Assembly: GCF_024713975.1 (NCBI RefSeq)
Contig: NC_091113.1
Location: 7,576,501-7,640,500, forward strand
DNA from: Paralichthys olivaceus
Taxonomy: Eukaryota > Chordata > Actinopteri > Pleuronectiformes > Paralichthyidae
Direction: 5' to 3'
DNA: 64,000 nucleotides
In this document: in pieces, positions 12,906 to 24,800 of the stretch
How positions within the stretch are numbered: the first letter of the stretch is position 1
Layout of the letters: every line of letters starts with the position of its first letter
Notes under the pieces: model-generated
The model's database searches: none
The model's input: only the letters and a program-made list of their open reading frames with translations
What the model was told of the DNA's origin: nothing
Made by a program: the position numbers and the translations under genes

Positions 12906-15734
12906 ATGCGCTCATTGGGAACTCTGGGCGTCGCGCTGCACGCATCTCTGCTGGTGCTGCTGGCCCAGGGGTTCCAAAGATCCAGGGACGGGGTCTACGT
13001 GAGGCCGCTGCATCGTCTCCCCGTGTCGGACCGATCCACCGGGCATCACCTGCCCACCTACATGGTGCACCTCTACAGGAACTTCAAGGCGAACCTCTCC
13101 GGGCCCTTGGACACCACCGAGCAGGACGCAGCGCGGCAGGCGGACATCGTGAAGAGCGTGATGGCCAAAAGTAAGACCACTCTCCAAGGATTTACGCATG
13201 GGGGATAGAGGAGGATGGAGACAAAATAATGAAGAGCTATCTTCATTTAGCCTGTGCATGGAGGTTTTCTTGCCTTGCTCACTCGAGAGGCTTCTAAATG
13301 TTAGTTTTTTTAAATTCCTTTATGGCTCAAGTGTTGTGCTGTCAAAGCTGCGCGCCAGACGACCTCGGAGGGTTTGAATCCACATCCCTCTCGGGGGGTG
13401 AATAAGCACGCAGGGATCAGCGTGTGAAAAGGCCGCTTTTCTGTCTAATTCTCAAAGCAAACCTCTTTTTTCTTAAATAGGTGATGTTGATTAGGCAGCT
13501 CGCCAGACATCCCCCTATACAAATCTCTCGCTGGGTCAAATCAACAACTTCCCTCAGTTCTTTCTTCACACTTGTCTTGATTAGATTAGAGCTCGGGGGG
13601 ATTTAACGGTGGCACAAGCAGCCAACAACTGGAGGTGTGGGAGTTACTACCTGTGTGTCTGACCGACTGAGGATATGCAGAAGCCGGGGTCAGGACATAC
13701 ATGCAGGCGGGGATGTGTTAAATGATTGGTTTCGACCCCGTGTTTGGTTTGAGTGGATTTATAAACGAGGGGTGGTTTGCACTTTTGATCAAGATAAATT
13801 GGCCAATGCTCATGGAGGAGGCGCAAATTAAATGTTTAAAATGCTTTAATCCTTTAGATGAATTTGAACCACACCTGTTCACTGAATCACAATGACACCC
13901 CCCCATTATACAGACATGTTGCCCCCCCACTGGAACAATAGCTGGATTATTACTCAGTGGATTTACTTACATCGTGCATCTCTGATAATCTCCATCAGTC
14001 AAGCATTGATCTTGGAACTAGATTAGAAGTTAACAAAAGCAATTATATTGTGCATTGATTATAGAACTTTACTCATATGTCTCACTTTGCAAAACAAAAG
14101 AAGCAATTTGACTTGCAAATACCATTAAGCATAATAATGAACATCATTATTATAAAAATATTTATCTTAACTGACATTTCCAGGGTTGAATTTCAGCCAA
14201 TATAACACATATTTTTAGTTTTCTTACATTGAAGGAGATGAGAATTTAAATAAACAGAGACAAATAAAATGGTTTACAAATTTAAATAAATTAAGGTTAT
14301 AAAGGTTCATTTCTCAAATTTAAGTTAAACAATCTTGTGTGATACCAAAGTCTTTTTTCAAATTAGTCAAACAACTGTCTTATTTCAGTGTGGTATTTAA
14401 CAGAGCGCACAGGAGGCTTTCACTGTAAAGCTCAGTGTCACATTGTCCTATTAATGTAAAATACGAATCATATTTTTGATATTTAAGACAATGCCCTGAA
14501 TGATACTAATCTTTCTTCTCTTCATTAGGTTTCACGTACAGACACAGGCGCTGGGTTGCGACCTTCGACCTCCACACCCTGCTGGCCGACAAACAGATCC
14601 AAGCGGCAGAGCTGAGAATTCGGCTTCCTCGGACACCAAGCGCTAGCAACATCTCTGTGGAGGTCTATCACCAGCAAGGCCAGGCATGCCACATGCACCA
14701 GGGCTGCCAAGAGCAGCAGCTGGTGGGGCTGCTCGCCGAATCATCACTGGTAACTTCATCACAGAGCTGGAAAGTGTTCAACATGACAAGTCTCCTCTTG
14801 GACTGGCTCAGGCAGAAGTCGACGACGAGGATTCAACACAAACGGGTGTCAAGAAGAAAGAAGACGGTAAAGTCAAACAGAGGCCTGTCGCTTCCTGACC
14901 AGCCTGTCTATGTGGCGAACCCGGGGAGAGATCAGGACGTTAGCGACCGAGCCTTGCTGGTCATCTTTTCGCGCACTGGCTCGGGCAAAAACTCAAAGGC
15001 CAAAGCAAGTTTACTTCACACAGCTGAACAATCCAAGTTCTTGTCCCCCGCTGAAATCAAAAAGGCTCGCTGGCCAAAGAGGCGCAGGACCAAACGGGGC
15101 CACAGAGAACCAATAGCGAGAGGCCCGCAGGTGTCCAAAAGAGGGAGTGAAAAAACACTATGTCGCAAAGTTGACATGCATGTGGACTTTAATCAAATAG
15201 GTTGGGGATCCTGGATCATCTTTCCTAAGAGGTACAACGCATTCCGCTGTGAAGGGTCCTGCCCCGGTCCACTGGGAGAAGACCTCAATCCAACAAATCA
15301 TGCTTACATGCAGGTGCGTTTTACAGTGTTCATGCAGAGATGACTTTTATTATTTATGATAGAGAAAGTACAGTATGTGTAAAACTAAGGTGAACTGGTT
15401 TCATTATTCCAATGATAGATATGGACGAGTAAAACAATGTAGTGTCTAAAAGGGGCATGCTGCAATGATTAGTTGTAAATCAACCTAAAATGAAGTATTT
15501 GATTGTCTCAGTATCTTTGTCTCCAGAAACTGGGCGTTTCACATCTAACAAAATCCTTGTTTTTGTCTCTTCCTTTTCCAGAGTTTACTGAAACATTACC
15601 ACCCCGACAGAGTGGCACCGCCCTGCTGCGCCCCGACCAAAATGAGCCCACTGAGCATGCTGTACTACGAGAACGGAGAGATGCTCCTTCGGCACCACGA
15701 AGACATGATCGTGGACGAGTGCGGCTGCCAGTGA
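12906..15734 (+). CDS. nodal (ndr2-like): Nodal-related TGF-beta ligand (complete, three exons)
   Basis: Secreted ligand that signals through activin receptors and an EGF-CFC co-receptor to Smad2/3 for mesendoderm induction and left-right patterning (family knowledge). Coding exons are 12906–13170, 14529–15313 and 15582–15734; phases join to 400 residues. The N-terminus is a hydrophobic signal peptide. A prodomain follows, ending in a furin-type RRRTKR at about residues 273–278. The mature domain of about 122 residues carries the seven knot cysteines: LCR, RCEGSC, PPCC and a terminal ECGC. Blocks such as [27 protein letters not shown] and RHHEDM identify nodal rather than BMP or activin. The start is the only ATG before the signal peptide and lies just below the TATA box. 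The ndr2/cyclops label rests on synteny with human NODAL–PALD1; ndr1 is not excluded. Confidence 0.95.
13377..13384 (+). promoter_or_regulatory. FoxH1-type motif in nodal intron 1
   Basis: AATCCACA matches the FoxH1 consensus and lies about 200 bp into intron 1, with CAGAC Smad half-sites nearby (for example in CCAGACATCC around 13,504). Intron 1 of vertebrate nodal genes carries a FoxH1-dependent autoregulatory enhancer (established). One match in 1.3 kb is only weakly better than chance. Confidence 0.3.
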
Positions 15735-16190
15735 TGGCTGCGTCCACCACCTCCAGGCATGACCTGTGTTGCTGAGCAGCAGGACAGCAAAAGTGTCTGA
15801 GAAACAAAAGAAAACACTTAACCAGAGGGAGGGAGGGGGGAGCTCTTTGATATTTGTCACTGTACATGGCGAGATTGGAGCTGATCTTAAGTTTGTAAAG
15901 AGGCGTGACTTTAATTTGTGATGTGAGCTCTGGTTTGTCAGGAGATCATGTGCTGAAACAAAAACTCAACATCAATTTGATCAATGTAAACATGAAATGG
16001 CAACGTTAATGAATATTCCAGCACTGTTTTATTGTAAACTACCAATTGTGTAACTGTATATTAATGTATATTTATTGTAAATATGTTTTTAAAAAATGTG
16101 TAATTTATGTACATTTTGCACATGGAGTATGTATTTTACTTTACTTTTTTGGCATGTGAGTCTAGTAAAGTTATATATTAGTAAAACCTG
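15735..16190 (+). other. nodal 3' UTR, AU-rich, with non-canonical poly(A) signals
   Basis: The sequence after the stop becomes strongly AT-rich, with TATTTATTG and TTTTTAAAAAATG stretches that could act as instability or translational-control elements. No AATAAA is seen; AGTAAA variants occur at 16164–16169 and 16180–16185 and are the best cleavage-signal candidates. The 3' border is approximate. Confidence 0.5.
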
Positions 16191-16969
16191 AGTAATCCTC
16201 ATTCAACTTAACCAGTATGAGGGATCAATATCAAATCTGAACCTTTTTTGGACCAATCAAAATCACCAATCAAACACTGCCTTGCCTTGAAAGAGCATTG
16301 ACTCTCACTCATTCTTGGATCAGACATTTCCTGACTACATTTCAAATTTTAAATTTGCTAAAGCAACCCTGTTTAACTTTTACTGGGCAACAGCGCCCTC
16401 TGCAGCCACAGATGGTATTTAATAGAGGATAAAAGTAAATCTCTTGACTGCAGCTCTGCCTGCATAGTCCCACTCACTGAACCGAAACAAATACAGAGAA
16501 CTCTGTTTAGAATATTAATATTTCAAAGTTTCCTTGCTGAATATTGGAGATTAACACTGTTTTTTAATGGTCCCTGAGTCTTTTTAACTGATTGACAGTT
16601 TGGCATTGCTCTTGAACTAGCTGGGCCTGATTTTTAGAAAGTATGCTGCGACTATCACTCAGTTAAACACTTCTCAGAGGAGATTGTACCTGCTTTTAAA
16701 AGTTATTAAGAGCAAGAATACATGTTCAAGGTGAGAGTGGGAATGAAAGCAGCACCATTAACCATATTCCAAATTCAAAAAAAGTTGCATTAAAGCAAGG
16801 TTTGGAAAAAAAGAGAGTTCTGCTGTGATACCCAGTCTGAGCTGTGAGGTTTGTTGTCATGAAACAACATAGTTAGAGCCTTGCTGGCACATTTACCTGC
16901 AGTACTGTGTGCGATGCAAAGGACACATTAAAAAAGGACTTTTCTAGTTTCACCTTTTAAATCAGTTGC

Positions 16970-17160
16970 AGTGAGTCATTGCCAGATATCCAGCAAATAC
17001 TGTGAAGTGGCTGCTTGTTGTGACAATGCTAAACTATTCCTCTGAGGCCACAGGGCTCATTGTAGTAAAATCCTTTGAAAATACACTGACTCACCAGGAA
17101 TTTGCCAGAGTCACGGCCGTGGCAGTGGTCGAACTGGGAGTACTGGACGAGGACTCAAAG
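16970..17160 (+). other. Unrecognised exon-like ORF segment
   Basis: A frame open from 17002 through 17160 ends at AAAG|GTAAGA, a good donor, and is preceded at about 16,969 by a pyrimidine-rich tract ending in AG. The encoded stretch (…THQEFARVTAVAVVELGV…) resembles no family I know. It could be an exon of an unrecognised transcript, an alternative lrrc20 leader or a decayed transposon fragment. Confidence 0.2.
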
Positions 17161-17224
17161 GTAAGACAACAACCTCAGCCTCATAAAAAAATATTATTAT
17201 TGCTATTCAAAATATATTGGAGCT

Positions 17225-17690
17225 GCATTTATTACTGAGGGAAATTTAATCAGAAATTATTTTGGTAATTAACTAAATGTTTATATTGTTGGTAAATTGA
17301 TTCAAGAGCTGAAAGTTGGTTAACTGATAGAAAAACTAACCGTTAACTATTTTTATTTATACTATTGAGACAACTGATTAATTGGATAATTATTCTTCAA
17401 GCAAATACAATGAAAAATGTCAATCACCCTCTTGTTTTAGCCTCTAAGATGTGATGACTTCAACTATTTTTAATCATATATCATCGTAATCTGAATCTAA
17501 CTGGGGTTTGGACCGAGTGTCACACAAAGCAAGGCATTAAAATACATAGATGTGCTCAATCAAAGACTGAAAATATTTTTTGACATTTAATGAGAAAAAA
17601 TTGTGCAAACTAGCATGGCGGAATATAGAAAATAGTTGCAGCCTGCACGGATCTTAAACAAAAAATAGTTGCAGCCCTAAAATGTATTTG
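17225..17690 (-). repeat. Dispersed repeat family B (GCTGCAACTA…ATTAATC type)
   Basis: Contains TTAACT/GATTAATTGGATAATTATTC blocks and two 'AATAGTTGCAGCC' ends. The same vocabulary recurs near 18.7, 26.9 and 61.3 kb. Non-coding and degenerate; I recognise the pattern as widespread in fish genomes but give no family name. Confidence 0.45.
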
Positions 17691-17879
17691 AGATTTAAAA
17701 GAGATTTACTCCACCTGATTTAAATGTCAGAATATTCCCATTTTAATAAGAAGTCAGGTGTGAAAAAATAACATGTCAATCCTCAATACTATAATATTAA
17801 ATGTGTTAACTTTATTGAATGTCTGGCTCTATACAACTCTATGTACAGTCTGTGGTGCTCCATCACTGATACTCACCAT

Positions 17880-18139
17880 GTTTCCTGCTAGCAGCCTCGA
17901 GCTAACTCATGCTAACCCACGTAGCAAAGCAGCAGCGACTCTCACTCAGTTACTTTACTATGAGTTTACGGAGGGTTTCCCTTTCCTCGTGCAGGTCAGA
18001 GCTTGTCAGATGAACTTTGACATCCCGAGGGCTAAAAATACACAGTCACCGAGTTAGAGCTGCTGTGGCTAATGTTAGCTGACGTTTGCTAACTGCAGCT
18101 AACGATAGCAGGCAGCTGTAGCAGCAGCTGCTAGTGTGG
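17880..18139 (+). other. lrrc20: Candidate 5' UTR exon and promoter of lrrc20
   Basis: A GC-richer patch dense in GCTAAC, GCTAGC and TAGC motifs ends in a strong donor (GTGG|GTGAGT, border at 18139). It lies about 0.8 kb upstream of the first lrrc20 coding exon on the same strand. The start is not defined. Assignment to lrrc20 is inferred from position and splice signal. Confidence 0.45.
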
Positions 18140-18973
18140 GTGAGTAGCTTCGTGTCGTGGATTTTTAATGAAACACGAATGAGATAATGTCTCACCAGGC
18201 TTAGTTTGTTTTAGTCTGACACTGGTTCAGCAAACCTGAAGCTTAGGTCGTGTTAACTCTATGCTTACGATTCATATAATGTGGTTCTTCAGCAGCTAGC
18301 ATGTGTTGTCGGTGTGTCTCGTTAGCTTACTTGTGTTGTAATGTCCATTTTTAGGCTCTAATACATGTTAATAACGACTGTAGAGACACACGAGGCTCAC
18401 ACTGGTGTTTCCGGGTTCGAACTGAGACTTTGAAGGGAGTTACATGTTATTTGATTGTGTTTGTCGTAGAGCTCCTCGAGCTGAGTAGTCGAGTGGTCGA
18501 TCTCCAGAAAAATAACATTGGCAACTGTTTTTATAATCGATCGATCGTCGATGTCGTTTTCCAAACAAATAAGTCAAATAGTCCCTGGTTTCAGTTTACA
18601 GTGAGTATAACTTTAATCACTATAAACTCTGTGTGAGTGAACTAAACATCCGAACTTCTGACATGTTCCAGTTTCAATGATCAGTCATTGATAATGGACT
18701 TTATGATCGGTGGTCGCAGCCCATAAACCGGAAACACATCACAGTTTGTGGCATTTTTATTATTTAGTTGTGTTTTGGATATTTCCAGTTCTAATACTTT
18801 ATGAACTATGAGCTTTCCTCAAAAGTAGTATTTCTTATTATTCATACTTTAGGGCATGAGCGTGTATTATTTGCTGGCTTTTACTCTGAAATTCTTATGA
18901 TTTAATGAAAGTAATAATAATGTTATTTTTCATTCACCATATTACATCTCACTTGTTAGGCACCACTGTGAAA

Positions 18974-19089
18974 ATGGCTGAGGCAGTTGCAAACGTGGCC
19001 CGGAGGATTAATGCAACGGTAGAGGAGGGGAAAGATAACTTGGGTAAGATTCTCTTCACACATCTTTCTCTTTTCTGTCTCTCTGTCTC

Positions 19090-19144
<55 letters not shown>

Positions 19145-20070
19145 AGTTTCCCAGCATGTGAATGAATGAACAGCTCTGATTCCATTTTCTTCTCAATGCT
19201 GTTTCAGATTTCACCAGCGGATGGTGACAGAGACATAGTTTTTTTTTTTTTTTAGCTCAAGTGTAATTGCAAAAATGTAACTTCACAACACTAAGTTAAT
19301 GCTTCACAATCTCATAATAACATTTTTATTCTTCTCTGCAGATCTGTCAAACTGCAAGCTCATTTCTTTCCCAGACGGTGTGTTCAAGGTCCTGAGGAAT
19401 GTGTCCGATAACATCCGCGTTGTCACGTTGGCTGACAATGAGATGAAGGCCATTTCCAGCAAGTTCTTCTCAACCTTCACTCAGCTCAGAGGTAGTGGAT
19501 CGTAAATACACCACAGCTATTTGATTCATTGAAGAAAAGATTGTGTATTTGTATGCTGTTCATCTCACATGCTGTGTAACTCACATATGTTGGCAGGATG
19601 TTTTCATACCGTGACAGAAAATCCAGAGACCCCTCGATTAACTTGTGTTTTGAAATACCTCACAGAGCTGGACTTGCACGGTAATGTCCTCACCAAACTG
19701 CCTGACACCGTGGGAGAAATGGTGCATTTGACCAGCATCAATCTGGCCAATAACAGCTTCTCCGCCTTCCCTGATAAGCTCACTGAGATAGTCACACTGG
19801 AGAGGATTAACCTGGAGGGAAACAGCATCACTGGTAATACTAACATTCTAAAACTTGTATGTGTAAGAGAAAGATTTGTATACTTTAAGCGTTGATTTTT
19901 GCTTTGTTTATACATATTTTTCTACAGAAATTCCTTTGGAGAAGTTGTACAACATGCCGGCACTAAAGTGGCTGAACATGAAGTCAAACCCTCTGGACTC
20001 AAACACTCAGTCTGTCCTGCAGTCTCCACATAAGTTTGACATTTTGTGCACAACAGAGTCAGAGAAATGA
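18974..20070 (+). CDS. lrrc20: Leucine-rich repeat-containing protein 20 (complete coding sequence)
   Basis: Small LRR-only protein of uncertain function. Coding exons are 18974–19043, 19342–19491, 19666–19833 and 19928–20070, with clean AG/GT borders, giving 176 residues, close to the roughly 180 of mammalian LRRC20. The N-terminus (MAEAVANVARRINATVEEG) and the SNCKLISFPDGVFKVLRNVS block are diagnostic. LRR consensus LxxLxLxxN recurs at VVTLADNEMKAI, LTELDLHGNVL, LTSINLANNSF and LERINLEGNSI. No signal peptide or membrane segment is visible, so it should be cytosolic. The start ATG follows the acceptor at 18,959 and aligns with the family N-terminus. Intron 1 contains a long CT microsatellite close to its donor. 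Orthology is secure from the full-length match and its place between nodal and ppa1. Confidence 0.93.
19071..19142. repeat. (CT)n microsatellite in lrrc20 intron 1
   Basis: About 70 bp of CT/TCTG dinucleotide repeat begins only 27 bp downstream of the exon 1 donor. It gives an uninterrupted pyrimidine tract in the transcript. Confidence 0.9.
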
Positions 20071-20162
20071 GAGATGATTCTGTAAACCACATTTAGACTG
20101 CATGCTGTGTGCCTCTAATTACTTCAGTGGGATGCCTCCGTGTGCCTGAGAGATGAGAAACA

Positions 20163-20168
20163 AATAAA
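20163..20168 (+). other. lrrc20 poly(A) signal AATAAA
   Basis: First canonical AATAAA after the lrrc20 stop, 93 nt downstream. A second candidate, ATTAAA at 20370–20375, would give a longer 3' UTR. Confidence 0.55.
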
Positions 20169-20375
20169 ACTTGAAGGCATCACAATGCTGTACAAGAAAG
20201 AAGAAAACAAAGGTGTGTAAGGATGGAATCCTCAGCTCTCGAGTGTGGCGTTTACTTTGTCCTCTCTGAACCAGAAAGGGTTGAGATGATCATTATGCAC
20301 CATTTGATCTTTGCTCTCATTTGAGATACTTGCAATTATTTATTACTTTTGATAGTATGAACGTTTTCAATTAAA

Positions 20376-21760
20376 GCCTTTAAACAAGAAACTACATAAT
20401 TCTATTTGTTATTTTCTTACCTGATGTCATTTTTGTTACTGTTAAAGGATTTTTTAAAGGATTTTCTTGATAAACAAATTATCGTACAGTCTACAAAATG
20501 TCAGAATAGTGAAATACGTCCTTTAGTCAAAGATGACGTCCTCCCAATTAGTTTTCTTATAACCGACAGTACAAAACCCAAAGGTAAATGTACAAACTCA
20601 ATGCTGCTGTAGGTCTTCCCTGAGAATCAGCAATGTACACGGTAAATTCTTATGAACTCTAAATTAATGGATTTGAAGCTTAGCCGATGATGCAATGACT
20701 CATGACTCTCAAATAATTTCAAAAGTATAATTATTCCATGTGATTTATACATTACCATGGATTTACTGCGGTGACCTGCACCAAAATGTTTAATTCTGAT
20801 GCGACCTTGTCACCTTAGAGACTTGTTTAAGTCGCTCTTAAATCCTCCATCTGTGGTTCAGGCTGCAGATGACACAGACCGGTCCGTAGGTGGGTGATTA
20901 AAAGTATTTTTAGTTTGCACTGCAGAGTCTGGATCACTGAAGCTGATGTTTGGGCTGATACACGATACATGGGATATCAGAAATTCACTGATGACTGGGA
21001 GGCATTTCTCTAATTGTGCAAATATATGTATACATTTCCCCAAATAAGTTGCTTATATATGATAATTTATTCCTGTTGTAATAAACTGCATATATACAGA
21101 CCATAACCTTTAATGTGGTAATGAGTAGTAATGAAAAGTCGGACATATTATAAGTGCTATTACTGGTTGGTTTTTAACATTTAAATGAATAAATTTAGTA
21201 CAAAAGAACCAACTGCACACAATATAGAACAGAACAATATTATAATTATAATGCAACAGAAAACACAACAAAAACATGGGTACAACAGCTCAAAAGAAAA
21301 TGTGAATAAGCAGATTTATTTGGTTTCAGTGTCATTCAACAGGTCTCATAAAATGCCATTATTTACCATCAAAATAATAATAGAATTGTTTTTGATTCAG
21401 ATTTTCTCTAAATGTATCTCATAAGTGTGTTATCGAATAGTGACACTGTGGAGGCAGAAGTCACGACACGGGCACAGCAGCTAATCCTGCTTTGTTAATT
21501 GGTTTACAGCTAACGCCAGTCAGCTCCATCTGTTTTTGTTTTCAGAAGAACTCTTCAGGTGCTCAGCTGCACTGCAGGGGAAATAAAGGAAAACAATCAG
21601 TTTGTAGGCACAGATTGCAGAAACGTCGATAAGTGGTCATGAGGACGGATTACTTGTTGATTACTACTGTGAGAAATTCTTTGCTAGATGTCAATATCTG
21701 ATGTGAGGAGAATCCAGTGAGTGTAAAGAGAGCAGACAGAAACCTTCACACTCACTTTAA
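20376..21760. other. lrrc20–ppa1 intergenic region, nothing recognised
   Basis: About 1.4 kb of AT-rich sequence with no credible ORF, RNA gene or clear repeat. Human gene order places NPFFR1, a GPCR with large easily seen exons, between these neighbours; no such coding sequence is present. Confidence 0.5.
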
Positions 21761-21871
21761 TCACTGCGCATGTCTGCTCCTCTGGCTCAATGACTTCCTG
21801 TCACTCAGCTGCTTAGTCCTCCTGAAACTGTCCTTGTACAACAGAGCGAGAGTTTGAAACCAACAACAGAG

Positions 21872-24800
21872 ATGAGCTTCAGCATCGAGGAGAGAGGTCG
21901 GCCCAACACCCAGGACCACAGGGTGTTCTTCAGTAAGCAGGCCACTAGTCATAGTAGTGTAATAGTTGCTTGAATTACTAAAAATACATCAATTGGATTC
22001 TTTAAATTGTGTTATGAAAACTTGTTCACTTGAAATCGAACAGACATTAAGTTTTCTTTTTTCAGTGTAAACGCTGCATTATAATAAAAAGTATAGGTTT
22101 ACGAAGGGATCATACAGTCTTAGCCAATTATATTTGTTTGTTTGTTATTACTATAATTATCATTAGTAGTAGTAGTAGGAGGAGGAATAGTAGTTGTAGT
22201 AGTAGAAGAAGAAGTAGTATCAGTAGTCTTGACTTTTCGTGTGTTTAAATGAATAAGAGCTGAAATGTCCATTTCCCTTACAAAGAAAACTCTGAGGGTG
22301 AATACATCTCTCCGTTCCATGACATTCCCATCTACGCAAATGAAGCTGAGGTGAGTATCGTGTGACCATTGAATGAAAAAGAAACACATTTGTTCCATCT
22401 AGGGTTTTCAAAGCAAGGGTTACACATATGAGCACATTACGATAGATTTTTGTGTCATTCTTGTTTTGCTTTTGGAGGCTGTGGAGCAGAATGATGGAGC
22501 AAAAACTAGAGTCAGTTTCTCTCCAATGGTGGATGGATGTTTTTCCCTCAACACAACCTATCGTGGGCCTCCTAGGTGAACTTTACTGAATCTACCTGTA
22601 CAGACAAAGGTTCTCTTCACAGCCCATTATGTGTCTGTTGTGGGTCAGTGAAAATAGTTTTTTCCACGTTGGCAGTAAGTTACATCATCTCACTGCTAAT
22701 AACTGCAGGTTTTTATTGACTCCTTTTACTCAGGTTTGGGGTTGATACAAATTTATTGCTGCAAATCATTGTTTCTGATAAATCCACCTGCAGGCTCGGA
22801 CAGGGGGTTGTGAATATTTGCTCATCACTCCATCATATCTCAGGGAGTGAACTATGTTTTCCTGCAATAATCATTTCAAACATGAGTTGTCTGACTGATG
22901 TGTATTCATGGATATCTTGCAGAACATCTTTCATGCTGTTGTGGAGGTTCCGAGGTGGACTAATGCAAAGATGGAGGTAAATACTATATATGTATATATT
23001 ATATATATCATGTCATTTATAGGAACCAGCTATAATTTTTCTTATACAGCAACCACAGTTTAGTTTATCAGTGTTTCTGTTTTTATTTCTTCCTGCATTT
23101 CTCAGATTGCCACCAAAGATCCTCTGAACCCACTGAAACAAGACATGAAGAAGGGGAACCTCCGTTACGTAGCCAATGTGTTTCCTCACAAAGGTTACAT
23201 CTGGAATTATGGAGCGATTCCTCAGGCAGGTACAACTCAACCTCAGATCTTTTTTAAATGACGGCAAACTAAAATGTGCCTCTTCTCTCTTCGTTTTCCC
23301 TGTCGACAGACATGGGAAGATCCCAACCACCAGGACGGCGACACAGGATGCTGTGGAGACAATGATCCTATTGACATATGTGACATAGGAAATAAGGTAC
23401 TGAAGTTATGGATATTGAGCTTGCAGACAATAATTAAAGTGTTGGCAGGAAAAAAAATGCATCTATGATTCCTAGGTGTGTTCAAGAGGAGAAATAATCA
23501 AAGTGAAAGTTTTGGGAACTCTGGCTTTGATCGATGAGGGTGAAACAGACTGGAAGGTCATTGTCATCAACACTGAGGACCCTGAAGCCGCCGACTTTAA
23601 CAGTAGGAATTACCTATTGTATACTTTTTTTTCCCATGATGCCATTTGTCACATTCCACTTAAATTCTGTATTTAGTCTTGTGCTTTCTTGATTGATCGC
23701 AGGTATCGATGATGTGAGAAAACTTAAGCCTGGATATCTGGAGGCAACAGTTGATTGGTTCAAGAGATATAAAGTCCCAGATGGGAAACCTGAAAACCAG
23801 TTTGCCTTCAATGCAGAGTTCAAGGACAGGGTAAAACCTTTTTCACAATTTAATACGCAACATTGAAGTTTGCAAATATTACATTTACATACATTTATAT
23901 AAATGTATTTAGACCTTTTATGAAGCGTGAATGACATATAATGACTTTTTTATGTATATTTAAGCTCATACTTGACTTTCTGCTGGCTTATTGATGGGAT
24001 TAATATAAGGAAATGTGTTGTGTTTCCCAGGACTTTGCCATTAACACAGTGAAGAGCACCCATGAGTTCTGGAAGGCTCTAATCTCGAAGAAGACCAGTG
24101 CTGGTGATTTAAACTGGTGAGTTCACAGTCAGAATATCCTCCATCAGGCAAACAGAGGGCAGTAAATGTGAGAAATGCTGCAAGATGTTTTTCCTGACAT
24201 TGAGAAAATAAGCCGTTCTTGGTCCGTTACACTTTTAAAGCTGAAGTTATTTCCTTTTCTTTTCTTTCTCTCTTGTGTCAGCATGAACACCAGTATCTCT
24301 GACAGTCCGTTCTGCTGCTCTGCTGGTGATGCAGAGGCTGTGGTTAAATCTGTGAGTCTGTACTTTTTTCACCATCTTGTTAGGTTTAAATTCTACAACC
24401 TTGATTTGAATAGACACAATAACCAGATAGCACTCAAAAGAAAAACAGAGGATCATTATGGAGACAGAAAAATACTGAAGGCCTTTTCTCCCAGTTTGCA
24501 GCTGATCCTCATCCAGGTGCTGGTTTTGAGTCAAATAGAGAATAAATTTAAAGGCTTTCACAAAAATAGAAAACTGCCCAAAGATATGTAGAGCATATAC
24601 GTTCTTTTACAATGTCCACATACACCAGTCATAAAAAAGATACTGGATGGAGTTGAGAGGCTTCAAATGCACGACAGCCAATTTCTTTGCTGCTGTAAGG
24701 CCCACATTTGACAAGTCATTCAGAATGAGTGTGATGGGAAAGCAGGGCACCTTGATTTCATAGAGTTTTTATACATATAACACTGAATTTACTAAATAGA

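Larger units (their letters stand above)
16191..17860. other. nodal–lrrc20 intergenic region, repeat-bearing
   Basis: No recognised gene. The stretch at about 17.23–17.68 kb carries family B repeat sequence. A minus-strand EIF4EBP2 gene would be expected here from human gene order, but no coding sequence resembling it was seen. Confidence 0.45.

Noticed and set aside
12912..13259. 115-codon minus-strand ORF over nodal exon 1.
   Set aside because: Antisense shadow of the signal-peptide exon; it ends where the exon's GC bias ends and has no splice context.
15508..15867. 119- and 91-codon minus-strand ORFs over nodal exon 3.
   Set aside because: Antisense shadows of the cysteine-knot exon.
16020..16040. 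AGCACTG in the nodal 3' UTR as a miR-430 site.
   Set aside because: The seed match breaks at the required second T; no full 7-mer site was found in the 3' UTR.
18405..18430. GGGTTCGAACTG resembling a tRNA T-arm.
   Set aside because: No matching acceptor stem, D-arm or anticodon arm upstream; it lies in lrrc20 intron 1 as chance sequence.
19604..19915. 103-codon minus-strand ORF opposite lrrc20 exon 3.
   Set aside because: Antisense shadow of a leucine-rich repeat exon.
23226..23231. Ordinary GT donor for ppa1 exon 4 at GCAG|GTAC.
   Set aside because: It adds 4 nt and breaks the conserved PQ-TW junction; no compensating acceptor exists in the intron.
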